57,268 nucleotides of DNA from positions 1 through 57,268 of the forward strand of contig JBAZTW010000011.1 of assembly GCA_041661665.1 (NCBI GenBank). The letters are read 5' to 3'. Numbering within the stretch: the first letter of the stretch is position 1; every line of letters begins with the position of its first letter. The stretch comes from GWC2-45-44 sp041661665. GTDB taxonomy: Bacteria; Planctomycetota; Phycisphaerae; Sedimentisphaerales; UBA12454. Positions 1 to 8,882 of the stretch are shown piece after piece. The position numbers and the translations under genes are program-made. Under the pieces are notes generated by a model, which searched no databases, was not told where the DNA came from, and worked only from the letters and a program-made list of their open reading frames with translations.

Positions 1-570
1 GATTTTTCAGACAGGATAACAGGATTGACGGGATAGAATTGAAAATTGAAGATTGAAAAATGAATAATGAAGATTTGAGGAATCGGCTAATGCCGATGAG
101 AATTTTATTTTTTAGACACTGATTAACACTGATTTACACGGATAACTTTTGTTTTAAGGCGGTGCGGAAGCGCACCTGTAAAAAATCAACACTTCAGTCT
201 CCGGCAAATACCCCTTCGACTCTGTTCAGGGCTGGATTTGCCTTTGGACTGCAGCATTGTTTTTTTTGGCCTCTGGCGGCTTGGCCTTAAAACAAATTAG
301 TCGTTGATTGTTGGTAGATAGTCGTTAGTATTTAGTAAATAATGGAAGTAAAGAGGCAAAGATGCAGGGAAGAAAGGAAAAAAAGAAGATAGAAGATAGA
401 AGAAAAAAGTTTTGAGTTTAGAGATTCATATATTATCTGGAAATGGTTTTTGAAAAGGAATAATGGCGGAATTTTTATTGACCCCGCATTTACATTTGAG
501 GCTCTGATGTTACAAAACGAACCCCGTCATACGGGGATGACAGGGCTAACCACAAAAAGTAAGAATATCG
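1..570. repeat. Non-coding spacer rich in dispersed repeat text
   Basis: No convincing gene is visible before the ankyrin gene. The stretch is a patchwork of phrases that recur in other spacers of this window: GACAGGATAACAGGATTGAC near 10-30 resembles 25797-25840; CCTTCGACTCTGTTCAGGGC near 212 resembles text at 25667 and 27420; purine-rich AAGTAAAGAGGCAAAGATGC near 347 resembles 27313-27350. The short open frames here start at TTG without a Shine-Dalgarno sequence and show no recognisable protein. The left edge is cut by the window. Confidence 0.6.
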
Positions 571-1332
571 ATGTCCAAAGTAAAAAAAATAATTTTAATT
601 TCTTTATCCATACTATTGGGGTTTTGTTTATGGTTGACGGTTTGCGGTCTGATATTTGTCAAGGGCTGCCAATCTGCTGCTGGAGAAAGACCCATACATA
701 GAGCAGCATTTAAAGGCGATATAGAGAAAGTAAGAAAAATAATTGAAAAGAACCCTAATCAAGTAAATGTTCAAGATTTTTCGAATAAGACCCCATTGTA
801 TTATTCATCTGCGGCCGGCCATGTCGAGGTTGTAAAATTTCTGCTTGCTCACGGTGCCAATATTGAATTGGGAAATGACCATGGTGAAAGACCATTGGCT
901 AAAGCTGCAAAATTCAAACATTATGATGTTGCCAAAATTTTGTTGGAGCATGGTGCAAAAGTTAATTGTAAAGATGACTCCGGCTACACACCATTGCATG
1001 AAGCATCGCTGCAGAGCGGTAAAGATATGGTGAATTTACTGCTTGAATATGGTGCAGATGTTTCGGCAAGGAATGAATATGCCTATACTCCTTTGCATCA
1101 GGCCGCTACGATGGATAATATAGAGGCAGCAAAAGCACTGATTGGGCATGGTGCAGATGTTTTTGCCAAGACTTCTTTTGATCCTAATAAAAAATATGAA
1201 CAATGGGAGTTGGATTTATGGAAAGACACTATGAATAAAACTCCCCAAGAAATAGCGGTTGCACGTGGTTTTAAAGAATTGGCGGAATATCTGCAAGTAA
1301 AAGAAAACGAAAAAATATCAGCAACTAAATAA
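571..1332 (+). CDS. Membrane-anchored ankyrin-repeat protein
   Basis: A 253-residue protein. Residues 5-31 form one hydrophobic segment (an anchor or uncleaved signal; the Cys at 33 follows Val-Lys-Gly, a poor lipobox). From about residue 38 to 205 there are roughly five ankyrin repeats, recognisable by recurring TPLHxAA and LLxHGAxV patterns (for example TPLHEAS near 148, TPLHQAA near 182). Ankyrin repeats bind other proteins, so a scaffold or inhibitor role outside the cytoplasmic membrane is possible, but no partner is suggested by the neighbours. The ATG at 571 has no clear Shine-Dalgarno sequence upstream. It stands alone on the plus strand, with about 200 bases before the next gene. Family call is secure; function is unknown. 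Confidence 0.85.
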   Translation: MSKVKKIILISLSILLGFCLWLTVCGLIFVKGCQSAAGERPIHRAAFKGDIEKVRKIIEKNPNQVNVQDFSNKTPLYYSSAAGHVEVVKFLLAHGANIELGNDHGERPLAKAAKFKHYDVAKILLEHGAKVNCKDDSGYTPLHEASLQSGKDMVNLLLEYGADVSARNEYAYTPLHQAATMDNIEAAKALIGHGADVFAKTSFDPNKKYEQWELDLWKDTMNKTPQEIAVARGFKELAEYLQVKENEKISATK

Positions 1333-1531
1333 TCTGAGAAAATATGGTTTTTTATTTTTTAGGTTGAGGTTGGGGCAAAAAGGAGGTAAATTAGTTGGTG
1401 GTTGATAGTTGTTAGTCGAGAACAATAGCAATTCAGTTATCAGCACGGGAGTGAATAGTGAAAAGTTGTGGAATCGACAGGAAGAATATAAAATTAAAAC
1501 AAATCGAATCCGACGATAATAAAGGAGCATT

Positions 1532-3154
1532 ATGTTAGGTGTCTTTTTGATAATATGTCTGGCAGTATTTTGGTTTACCAAATTAAAAGCATATAAGTTA
1601 TCGAGGATTATTGGCAATCAATCAGCAGAATTTACTAATGACCAACTCTGTGATATTAGCCATCAAGCAGTGGTACTTCATGCCATTTCAGGTGCGGCTG
1701 CTTTGATAGGATACATAGGTTGTGCATTACCATATTTATTTATTGAAGGACCCAACAGAAATGTTTACACCGTCGGCATCTTTATAGGGGTTGTTCCTGT
1801 ATTATTTATTGCAGTTGCCTGCTATTTAGACATAAGGTTTGTACGAAATCCAGCCAAAGCCGCCACATTTCCTTTAAACTTCTGGCTCATGATGGCGATC
1901 ATACCGCTGTTTTATACTTCTTACTGCTGTATTGATTATGACTTTTTCAGAAAAGACTACATTGCTCTCTTTAATAGTTTAGGCACTGATGCCAATCAGA
2001 CTGAAAACGCATGGCCTTATTATGTTAAGGCTGTTGAGCATTATACAAAATTGGAAAAAGGCTTACAGAAGATTGTAAACGACGGAATCAAGTCAGGCCA
2101 ATTGAATCTGACTGATGAGCAGCATAATAATCTGCGGAAATGGTTTGATGAAAACGTGTCTTCGTGGGCAAGTCTAAAAAAAGCGGCGTCTATCAATTAT
2201 TGCAATGCTGCTTATGAGAATACGTCTCTATTTGAGAGTACATCGTGGAATAAATTTTTAAATCCAGTCGATGCCGGCTATGGTAAAATCAGGGATATTT
2301 ATAGCAATATCAACGCTTGCTACCTTGCAGGAATATCTGATTTGGGCTGGTTTGATTTGTTTAAAATGGAGTTTGGAGCATCAAAGCATTTTGTTAACGG
2401 AAAAACTTTTGTAGGCCAGCTTGTGGGTTATGCCATGCTTGGAAAAAGCATCAAATTGCTTGCATCGCAAAATAGCTATACTCGTGAGAATGTACAAAAA
2501 GCCAGAGGAGTACTAAAAGAATGTTTTCCAGTGGGCCTGCCTGCATTAAATGCTGAAGGTGAGGTATTTATGTTCTGTGCCAACTATAACGAGGCGCTCA
2601 GTTCTCAAAAGCTGCCAATGGAGACTCCTTTGGACTTTGATTTTACAAAGCTTGGCTCAATCTCAGGAACAGAGGTTTATGTACGAAAACAGTATAAAGT
2701 TATGTTGGAAGCAGCGGACAAAGGTATTGACGCTAATTCAAAAATGTTTTCAATTATAAACTTTCCAACACAGAGAGAAGCGATTTTTAATAATAATGGT
2801 AATACCAGCAAGATAACTACCAAGGTTTATAAAATTTATAAAAGAGCAATCGCAAATTTGTCGGCGGGCTATTTCCTGCTTGACCTTGAAGAATACAAGC
2901 TAATCAAAGGCAATTATCCTGTTAGTATTTCACAGCTTAAGCAGGCAGGCCTGACTTCTCAATTGCCTGATGACCCTGATGGCAAAGGCAAAATAATTTA
3001 TCGTAATGATGGCCAAAGAGCGATATTGTATGCTGTCGGCAAAAACGCTAAAGACGATGGCGGATATACAGATGATAAAGAGTCAGATAAAAAAAAGGAC
3101 GATATGATTTACTGGCAAAGGAACTTGAAAGAAGAAATAGATACCGCTCATTAA
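1532..3154 (+). CDS. Multi-pass membrane protein with planctomycete-type C-terminal motif, function unknown
   Basis: A 540-residue protein. The start at 1532 is supported by AAAGGAG nine bases upstream. The N-terminal 135 residues hold about four hydrophobic segments (residues 1-16, 51-72, 79-101, 110-135); the remaining 400 residues are hydrophilic and mostly helical in character. Near the end (about residues 455-520) is a segment beginning LEEYKLIKGNYPVS, followed by LPDDPDGKGKIIYRNDGQRA and then a VGKNAKDDGG stretch. This Tyr-Pro / Asp-Pro / DDGG layout resembles the C-terminal part of many planctomycete pseudopilin-like proteins, where it probably forms a beta-hairpin fold. I do not recognise the whole protein and assign no function. 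It shares the strand with the ankyrin gene but has its own ribosome-binding site. Confidence 0.75.
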   Translation: MLGVFLIICLAVFWFTKLKAYKLSRIIGNQSAEFTNDQLCDISHQAVVLHAISGAAALIGYIGCALPYLFIEGPNRNVYTVGIFIGVVPVLFIAVACYLDIRFVRNPAKAATFPLNFWLMMAIIPLFYTSYCCIDYDFFRKDYIALFNSLGTDANQTENAWPYYVKAVEHYTKLEKGLQKIVNDGIKSGQLNLTDEQHNNLRKWFDENVSSWASLKKAASINYCNAAYENTSLFESTSWNKFLNPVDAGYGKIRDIYSNINACYLAGISDLGWFDLFKMEFGASKHFVNGKTFVGQLVGYAMLGKSIKLLASQNSYTRENVQKARGVLKECFPVGLPALNAEGEVFMFCANYNEALSSQKLPMETPLDFDFTKLGSISGTEVYVRKQYKVMLEAADKGIDANSKMFSIINFPTQREAIFNNNGNTSKITTKVYKIYKRAIANLSAGYFLLDLEEYKLIKGNYPVSISQLKQAGLTSQLPDDPDGKGKIIYRNDGQRAILYAVGKNAKDDGGYTDDKESDKKKDDMIYWQRNLKEEIDTAH

Positions 3155-3563
3155 TACTCGCGGCTCTGATAATACAAATTTGAAATCGCAGATCCCCGCC
3201 TGCGCGAGGACAGGTTTGAGATTTGAAAAAAATGGATTCCCGGTCAGGTTCGACAAGCTCACCGCAGGCAGGTCGGGAATGACAGCGGGTGGTGGGAAAA
3301 TGAAGAATGAATAGTGAAGAATGAATAATTGAGGAACCGGCTATGCCGATGAGATTTAATGACCCCGCGGTTACCCTTGGGGCTCTGTTTACGGGCAGAC
3401 ACATAGGTCTGCCCCTACGAAACACCCTACGCTCTGATGCGGTTGGAATGATGAACCCCCTGGCAGGCCAGGGGGCTAACACCCTGCGCTGTCGCCTGGG
3501 CTCTGATATTACGAATTTGAAAAAGATTGCCACGCTGCGCTCGCTATGACAGGGGGGGAGGGA
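3155..3563. repeat. Intergenic patchwork of dispersed repeats
   Basis: This stretch of about 400 bases has no credible gene. It contains GATTCCCGGTCAGG...TCGGGAATGACAG (about 3234-3284), whose ends form an inverted repeat and which encloses TTCGACAAGCTCACCGCAGG, text that recurs near 27427. At 3525-3550 is ATTGCCACGCTGCGCTCGC followed by TATGACAG, recurring in variant form at 5408 and 28684. Open frames in it translate repeat text (for example the ACGELVEP phrase) and are not genes. Confidence 0.65.
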
Positions 3564-4799
3564 TTATTGTGGTAATATAGTTTTTTCGAGTGTTTCGTCT
3601 GCGAGGGTGTTTTGTTCATCTTTAGGCGGGGTGGTCGGCAGGCAGACTGTGAAGGTTGTGCCTTTGTCGAGTTCACTGTCAACCAATATTCTGCCGCTAT
3701 GCTGCGTTATAATCTGAGCGACAATCGGCAGGCCAAGTCCAGTTCCCTGAATTTCTTTGCCTGGTCTTTTTACACGGTAAAATCTCTCGAATATTTTCGG
3801 CAAGTCGTCTTTAGGTATTCCCATTCCGGTATCAGTAACGGCAATAACGATTTCATTATTCTGTCGAGCGGCATCAAGGGTTACGCTTCCACTTTCGGGC
3901 GTGAATTTTATCGCGTTGCTCAAAAGATTCGTGAGAACCTGTATTATTCTATTGCGGTCGAACATAGCCCGGCCAATATCAGAAGCGATATTGACGAACA
4001 TTTTTACTTTATGCTTGTCAGCGAAAAGTTTCATTGTATCAGCCGCTTCGCGTATTGTTTTGGCGACATCGTTTGGCGACAGGTCGAATTTCATTCTGCC
4101 TGATTCGAGTTTCTGGAAATCAAGCACATCGTTTATCAGTATGCTAAGCCTGTCAACATTTCGTTTTGACAGTTCCAAAAATTCTCTTTGTTTTGGTTTG
4201 AGTTTTCCTGCGATTCCATCCATAACGATACTTATGCCTTCTTTTATCGCGGTGAGCGGCGTTCGCAGTTCGTGCGAGACGGTGGAAATAAATTGAGCTT
4301 TGAGTTCCATAGTTTCCAGAAGTTTGTCCTCGACCTGTTTTTTCGCGGAGATGTCGTCGAGGCATACGACGACGTATTTTTTATCTTCCAATACGATAGG
4401 CTCTATATTCATTGACAGCCATGGTTTGCTTGACCTGTCAATGAAATGCGTAGCGCTTTGGAATTCAAATTCGCTGATAGGGCGGCCTGTCCGCAAAACG
4501 TTTTTTATGTTCTGTGTTATAGGACATACGCCGCAGCAGGCGCACATACCGCAGGCTTTGGAATTTGTTTTAAGCGTTACGCAGTCGAAGGCATCGCCGA
4601 TGGGTCTGTTAATGATTTCAGAATAATCCTTTTTCAAAAGTTTGCGAATAGCGTTATTGACGCGCACTATGATTAAGTTTTCATCGATGAGCAAAAGACC
4701 GATGGGGATGGCGTCGAAAATCGCTTCGAGATTCTTTCTCTTTCGCTCAATCAGATTCTCTATCGATATTTCGCCGGAGATGTTATTTGGATAGTTCAT
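3564..4799 (-). CDS. PAS-domain sensor histidine kinase with cysteine cluster
   Basis: A 411-residue kinase without membrane segments, so probably cytoplasmic. A PAS domain spans about 22-150, followed by the HisKA domain with phospho-acceptor His176 in FISTVSHELRTPL and the HATPase domain: N-box Asn295 (NLLSNAIKF), G1 box DTGMGIP at 323-329 and G2 box GTGLGLPI at 352-359. All catalytic boxes are intact. The PAS domain contains Cys72 and a tight group Cys83, Cys86, Cys88, Cys89, Cys92, which may bind a metal or iron-sulfur cluster or sense redox state (inference). The start ATG overlaps the stop of the upstream response regulator as ATGA, so the two are translationally coupled and probably act as a pair. 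What they regulate is not shown; the pilus-like operon begins divergently about 265 bases away. Confidence 0.93.
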   Translation of the reverse strand: MNYPNNISGEISIENLIERKRKNLEAIFDAIPIGLLLIDENLIIVRVNNAIRKLLKKDYSEIINRPIGDAFDCVTLKTNSKACGMCACCGVCPITQNIKNVLRTGRPISEFEFQSATHFIDRSSKPWLSMNIEPIVLEDKKYVVVCLDDISAKKQVEDKLLETMELKAQFISTVSHELRTPLTAIKEGISIVMDGIAGKLKPKQREFLELSKRNVDRLSILINDVLDFQKLESGRMKFDLSPNDVAKTIREAADTMKLFADKHKVKMFVNIASDIGRAMFDRNRIIQVLTNLLSNAIKFTPESGSVTLDAARQNNEIVIAVTDTGMGIPKDDLPKIFERFYRVKRPGKEIQGTGLGLPIVAQIITQHSGRILVDSELDKGTTFTVCLPTTPPKDEQNTLADETLEKTILPQ

Positions 4800-5200
4800 T
4801 TTTTGTCGAGAATTTGCGTTATCTTTGTAATTAAATCCGCGAAGTCGAAAGGTTTTGTTACATAGTCGGCGACCTCATAAGAACCTGCGGCCGCTATGTC
4901 CTGCGGTTCGCAGACGGCGGTAAGCATTATCACAGGCGTTTTTTTCAAATCCTGATTTTCACGAAGACGCGAAAGCATCTCAACGCCCGTCATCACCGGC
5001 ATATTGTTATCCAATAAAATTAAATCCGGTTTTTCTGCTGCGGCGATTTCAAGCCCTTCCTGGCCGTTCGAGGCGGTAAGGACGTTGAACTTGTTCCATT
5101 TCAAACGTGTTTCAATCGTGCTGCGAAGGTCGGCTTCGTCGTCAACGACCAAAATTGTGGCGTTTGAAGTTTTCTTTTTTGCCTTGAATAATCCGAGCAT
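4796..5200 (-). CDS. Single-domain response regulator (CheY-like receiver)
   Basis: A 134-residue protein consisting only of a receiver domain. The conserved residues are present: acidic pair Asp20-Asp21 (VVDDE), phospho-acceptor Asp64 in ILLDNNMP, Thr94 in IMLTA and Lys116 in VTKPFDF. There is no DNA-binding output domain, so it must act by protein contact or as a relay intermediate. The start is supported by GGAG seven bases upstream. It is the first gene of a two-gene minus-strand operon; its stop overlaps the start of the histidine kinase by four bases, so that kinase is the likely phosphodonor. Confidence 0.93.
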   Translation of the reverse strand: MLGLFKAKKKTSNATILVVDDEADLRSTIETRLKWNKFNVLTASNGQEGLEIAAAEKPDLILLDNNMPVMTGVEMLSRLRENQDLKKTPVIMLTAVCEPQDIAAAGSYEVADYVTKPFDFADLITKITQILDKK

Positions 5201-5465
5201 AGCAACTCCTACAAAAATTCAATCTGGATATCGGCAGTAAGGATGGAATTGTTAAGCAGAAACATTATTAGGCGGCCTGTTTGGGCTGTTTGTTTGGTGG
5301 TGTTTTATGTTATCGGTCTTTGCGGGGCGATTAAAAACAATAACGAGGTTAAGAGGCGGGCGGTTTTTGACGATTTTTGAGATGCGAATAAAGGTATCTC
5401 TAAAAAAGAGATTGCTTCGCTGCGCTCGCAATGGCAAGTGTGCAGGAATGATAAAGAGAATGGCT

Positions 5466-7172
5466 ATGGCTATAAATAAGACAGATGATACGATAATAGA
5501 TTCGATAAGGCTCACGGGAATTGTCGATGATGACAAGCTGAACGAGCTTTCTGCATCGGCAAATGAGAGCGGCAAGAGCATAATCAGCCTGCTGAAGGAA
5601 AGCGGCCTTATGAGCGAAGACCAGATGGCCCGGATTGTCGCGGTTTCTCAGAAAATCGAATTTATAACGCTTAGCCCGGATATGGTTGACCCGATAGCGG
5701 CACATATGATTCCTTATGAGATGTCGAATGAGCATAATCTCATAGGGCTTCGTACAGATGGCGATAGACTGTATGTTGCTATGAGTTCACCGATGAATCT
5801 TACGGTTCGCGACCAGATAGAACTTAGAACCGGCTATAAGGTTTTTCCGCAGGCGGCTACGCCGAACGCGATTAAGGCGGCGGTACGTTATCATTTCAAC
5901 GTGCAGAATGTTACAAAACAAACCATTGCTTCTATGAGGCTGAAAAAACAGCAGCAGGGCGGCAGGCAGGAAGTTGCCGTTCTGAGCAAACTTTCGGACA
6001 GCGCAGACCCTATAAGCAGTCTTGTAAGCTCGATAATCAGCGGAGCTATTGACTGCCGGGCGAGCGATATTCACGTTGAACCGCAGGAAAGCAATTTGAC
6101 AATCAGGTATCGAGTGGACGGTATTCTGAAAAAAGAACTCGATATACCGGCAACGGCACAGGCGGAAGTAATCAGTCATTTAAAAATTCTGGCAGGAATG
6201 GATATCTCTGAAAAGAGAATTCCGCAGGACGGTCATATTACGACTATGCATCAGAACCGCGAATATGATTTGCGTGTTTCATCGCTGCCGTCGGTAGTGG
6301 GAGAGAAAATAGTTTTAAGAATACTCGATAAAAGCAATAAAAGATGGAATCTCGACGATATAGCGCCGAATAAATTTGATAATGGAAAATTCAGGGGTCT
6401 GATTGAAAATCCTTATGGAATGATACTGATGACGGGGCCTACCGGAAGCGGAAAGACGACAACGCTTTATTCGCTTTTGCAGCTTTTGAACAACGGCAAG
6501 AGAAATATCGTTACGGTTGAAGACCCTGTTGAATACAGGCTTGGCGGCATTACGCAGGTTCAGGTTAATAACAAGGCAGGTCTTACATTCGCTACGGCGC
6601 TTAGAAGCATTTTAAGGCAGGACCCTGATATAATTCTTATCGGAGAAATCCGCGACTTTGAAACCGCTGAAATCGCTGTAAGCGCAGCGATGACCGGCCA
6701 TCTTGTGCTTAGCACGCTGCACACCAACGACGCGGCAGGGGCGATATCGAGATTTATCAATATCGGTATTCCGCCTTTTTTGCTGGCATCGTCGCTTTTG
6801 GGCGCAGTGGCGCAAAGGCTTATAAGGAAATCTTGCAGTCAGTGCGGAGAGACTTACGCGGCAAGCGGCGAACAGAAGAAAATTCTCGCAGTACCCGGCG
6901 GAAATGATAAAGAACTTAAGCTTGTCAAAAACGCGGGCTGCGATAATTGTCTGAAAACGGGGTATCTTGGAAGAGAAGCGATATACGAGATATTGACTAT
7001 TTCGCCTCAGATACGCAGAATGATAATCGACGGTAAAAGCGATACTGAAATAAGGGCTCAGGCGGTAAAAGAAGGGATGAGGACTCTTAAGGCGAGCGGA
7101 ATAGAAGCGGTTGTTTCGCAAAATACGACGATTGATGAATTGTGGCGAGTTGTTGATATGCAGGCGGATTAG
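5466..7172 (+). CDS. Type II secretion/type IV pilus assembly ATPase (GspE/PilB family)
   Basis: The hexameric ATPase that powers pseudopilus extension at the cytoplasmic face. An N-terminal MshEN/T2SSE-N-like domain covers about residues 1-150. The catalytic domain has Walker A GPTGSGKT at 324-331, Asp boxes and Walker B around DPDIILIGEIRD, and a His box in STLHTNDA. Further on, two CxxC pairs (CSQC and CDNC) form the zinc-binding motif typical of GspE/PilB. I chose ATG 5466 because GAG seven bases upstream fits a ribosome-binding site. Upstream ATGs at 5448 and 5460 are also in frame, and the open frame reaches back to 5307, but that extension is encoded by dispersed repeat text and lacks family similarity. 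It opens the pseudopilus operon, directly followed by the platform protein one base after its stop. Confidence 0.92.
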   Translation: MAINKTDDTIIDSIRLTGIVDDDKLNELSASANESGKSIISLLKESGLMSEDQMARIVAVSQKIEFITLSPDMVDPIAAHMIPYEMSNEHNLIGLRTDGDRLYVAMSSPMNLTVRDQIELRTGYKVFPQAATPNAIKAAVRYHFNVQNVTKQTIASMRLKKQQQGGRQEVAVLSKLSDSADPISSLVSSIISGAIDCRASDIHVEPQESNLTIRYRVDGILKKELDIPATAQAEVISHLKILAGMDISEKRIPQDGHITTMHQNREYDLRVSSLPSVVGEKIVLRILDKSNKRWNLDDIAPNKFDNGKFRGLIENPYGMILMTGPTGSGKTTTLYSLLQLLNNGKRNIVTVEDPVEYRLGGITQVQVNNKAGLTFATALRSILRQDPDIILIGEIRDFETAEIAVSAAMTGHLVLSTLHTNDAAGAISRFINIGIPPFLLASSLLGAVAQRLIRKSCSQCGETYAASGEQKKILAVPGGNDKELKLVKNAGCDNCLKTGYLGREAIYEILTISPQIRRMIIDGKSDTEIRAQAVKEGMRTLKASGIEAVVSQNTTIDELWRVVDMQAD

Positions 7173-7173
7173 T

Positions 7174-8370
7174 ATGAGTATCTATGAATATACAGCGAAA
7201 GACAATGCGGGCGAAATCTTCAGCGGAATATATGAAGACGTGAGCAATGTCTCTGCGCTGAAAGTCGAGCTTGCAAAGATTGGATATATTCTGACAGGCG
7301 CAAAGAAAAAGAAGGCAGTAAATCCAGCGACTATAAAAGTCAAGCAGGCCGATGTTGTCGCTTTCGGGTTTAAATTCGCGGGGATGTGTTCTGCGGGTCT
7401 TTCGATAGTGCAGTGTCTTGATACGCTTGAAAAACAGACCGACAGCGAAACGATGAAATATATTATCAGCGACATAAAAAAGAACATCGAAACCGGTTCA
7501 TCGCTTACCGACGCGTTCAATAAGTATAGAACGGTTTTTTCAGATTTCTTTTTGGGTATGGTTGAAGCGGGCGAATCCGGAGGCAGGCTGGCAGAGAGCC
7601 TTGAAATAAGCGCAAAGCATCTTGAAAAGCAGTCTGACTTGCGAATGAAGCTCAAAGCCGCCTTTACATATCCGGTCATTGTCATAATTATGTGCTTATT
7701 GATTGTTACAGCTTTGGTGATTTTTGTTGTGCCTGTCTTTTCAAAAATATACCACCAGCTCGGCGTTCCGCTGCCTGGGCCGACGCAATTGCTGTTTGTT
7801 TCCAGTATAATAGTGCGGCACTGGTGGCCCGGTATAATTATCACGATAGGAATAATTCCGTTTATTTACGCATATCTGCATAAAAATAAATACCTCAAAA
7901 GCAAATGGGATCATTTTAAATTTTCTATGCCCATATTTGGAAAACTTTACAGATTAGTCGCGATATCGCAGTTTGTCAGAAGTTTCGCGATGCTTATCAC
8001 GACCGGCGTGCCTATAATCAAGGCATTTCAGGTTGCGACGCTTGTGGCGAATAATGAAAAGATTTCAGAGATGAGCCTTGATATACAGAAATCGGTGCAG
8101 GCGGGCAACGGCGTTGCGGAATCTTTTGGAAAGCACAAGATATTTCCTCCGATAATTGTTCAGCTTGCGGATTCAGGCGAGCAGGCAGGCATTCTCGGTC
8201 AGATGCTTAATAAGGGCGTTGATTTTATGGAAAAAGACATCGATAGAATGACTACCGCAATGCTCGTCAAACTTGAACCAGTGCTTACATTGGGAATGGG
8301 CGCGGTTATCGGACTCATACTAATGGCGGTTTATCTGCCGATGTTCGATTATATGTCGCATTTGAAGTAA
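7174..8370 (+). CDS. Type II secretion/type IV pilus inner-membrane platform protein (GspF/PilC family)
   Basis: A 398-residue polytopic protein with two copies of the T2SSF domain (about 60-185 and 265-390). Each carries family phrases such as FGFKFAGMCSAGLSIVQCLD and FVRSFAMLITTGVPIIKAF, and three transmembrane segments are visible (about 165-190, 210-235 and 370-390). It forms the platform on which the ATPase works to add pseudopilins. ATG 7174 starts one base after the stop of the ATPase, with AGGCGG just upstream inside that gene; the frame remains open further upstream, but this start gives the usual N-terminus (MSIYEYTAKD). Co-translation with the ATPase is expected. Confidence 0.93.
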   Translation: MSIYEYTAKDNAGEIFSGIYEDVSNVSALKVELAKIGYILTGAKKKKAVNPATIKVKQADVVAFGFKFAGMCSAGLSIVQCLDTLEKQTDSETMKYIISDIKKNIETGSSLTDAFNKYRTVFSDFFLGMVEAGESGGRLAESLEISAKHLEKQSDLRMKLKAAFTYPVIVIIMCLLIVTALVIFVVPVFSKIYHQLGVPLPGPTQLLFVSSIIVRHWWPGIIITIGIIPFIYAYLHKNKYLKSKWDHFKFSMPIFGKLYRLVAISQFVRSFAMLITTGVPIIKAFQVATLVANNEKISEMSLDIQKSVQAGNGVAESFGKHKIFPPIIVQLADSGEQAGILGQMLNKGVDFMEKDIDRMTTAMLVKLEPVLTLGMGAVIGLILMAVYLPMFDYMSHLK

Positions 8371-8394
8371 ATTGTAAATAAAAAGCAAATTTTT

Positions 8395-8409
8395 TGGAAG
8401 TAGCCCTGC
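8395..8409 (+). promoter_or_regulatory. Candidate sigma-54 promoter upstream of the major pseudopilin
   Basis: TGGAAGTAGCCCTGCA carries the GG-N10-GC signature (GG at 8396-8397, GC at 8408-8409) of -24/-12 sigma-54 promoters and matches about 8 of 11 core consensus positions. It would start transcription near 8421, about 70 bases before the pseudopilin ATG. Major pilins of several bacteria are sigma-54 dependent, which makes the match plausible; it is not proven. Confidence 0.4.
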
Positions 8410-8489
8410 AAAGATGCCGAATACTTTGTATGGTTTAACGATAAGATTCTTTAATAGACAAAAACAATATTCAATTAAGGAGTATAAGA

Positions 8490-8804
8490 ATGAAAAAAAG
8501 AAATGGTTTTACGCTGATTGAGCTGCTCATCGTTGTGCTGATTCTTGGCGCTTTGGCCGCGATAGCAATACCGAGAATTACCGCAAGCGCTGATAACGCC
8601 AAAAAGAATGCCTGCAATACCAACGTAGATTTGATGAATTCACAGATTGAGATGTGGGCAGCTAATCACAGCGACGTTTATCCGACTACTCTGGCGACAA
8701 TCACCGGCAGTACGGATTACTTCCCTGACGGCGCTCCTGTATGTCCATTTGGAACGGCTTATGTAATGGATACGAACCACCGAGTAACGGCACATACACA
8801 CTAA
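8490..8804 (+). CDS. Major pseudopilin, GspG-like
   Basis: A 104-residue prepilin. The short leader MKKRNG is followed by the N-methylation site F7-T-L-I-E11 and a hydrophobic helix to about residue 30, so cleavage is expected after Gly6. The mature body is small (about 98 residues) and ends with the cysteine-containing loop VCPFGTAYVMD. GspG/PilA-type proteins polymerise into the pseudopilus shaft. AAGGAG lies seven bases before the ATG. A strong terminator-like hairpin follows the gene, and a possible sigma-54 promoter precedes it, both consistent with higher expression than its operon partners. Confidence 0.9.
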   Translation: MKKRNGFTLIELLIVVLILGALAAIAIPRITASADNAKKNACNTNVDLMNSQIEMWAANHSDVYPTTLATITGSTDYFPDGAPVCPFGTAYVMDTNHRVTAHTH

Positions 8805-8835
8805 TCTGTGGTTTGTGGTACGATAATTTAATGAT

Positions 8836-8865
8836 AAAAGGGACGGCAGCGAGCTGTCCCTTTTT
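8836..8865 (+). terminator. Intrinsic terminator or attenuator after the major pseudopilin
   Basis: AAAAGGGACGGC (8836-8847), a five-base loop, then GCTGTCCCTTTT (8853-8864) make a 12-pair hairpin with one G-T pair, followed by a T-run. It sits between the major and minor pseudopilin genes, so it probably lowers transcription of the downstream genes relative to the major pseudopilin. Confidence 0.8.
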
Positions 8866-8882
8866 CTATTTAAAGGTAAGTT

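Noticed and set aside
450..701. Open frame of 83 codons overlapping the ankyrin gene start
   Set aside because: TTG start without ribosome-binding site, overlaps the well-supported ankyrin gene in another frame, no recognisable protein.
3048..3533. Minus-strand open frame of 161 codons
   Set aside because: Mostly a translation of dispersed repeat text (contains ACGELVEP phrase) and overlaps the end of the 540-residue membrane protein.
5307..5465. N-terminal extension of the GspE/PilB frame
   Set aside because: Encoded by dispersed repeat sequence, no ribosome-binding site at 5307, and the family normally starts near the chosen ATG.
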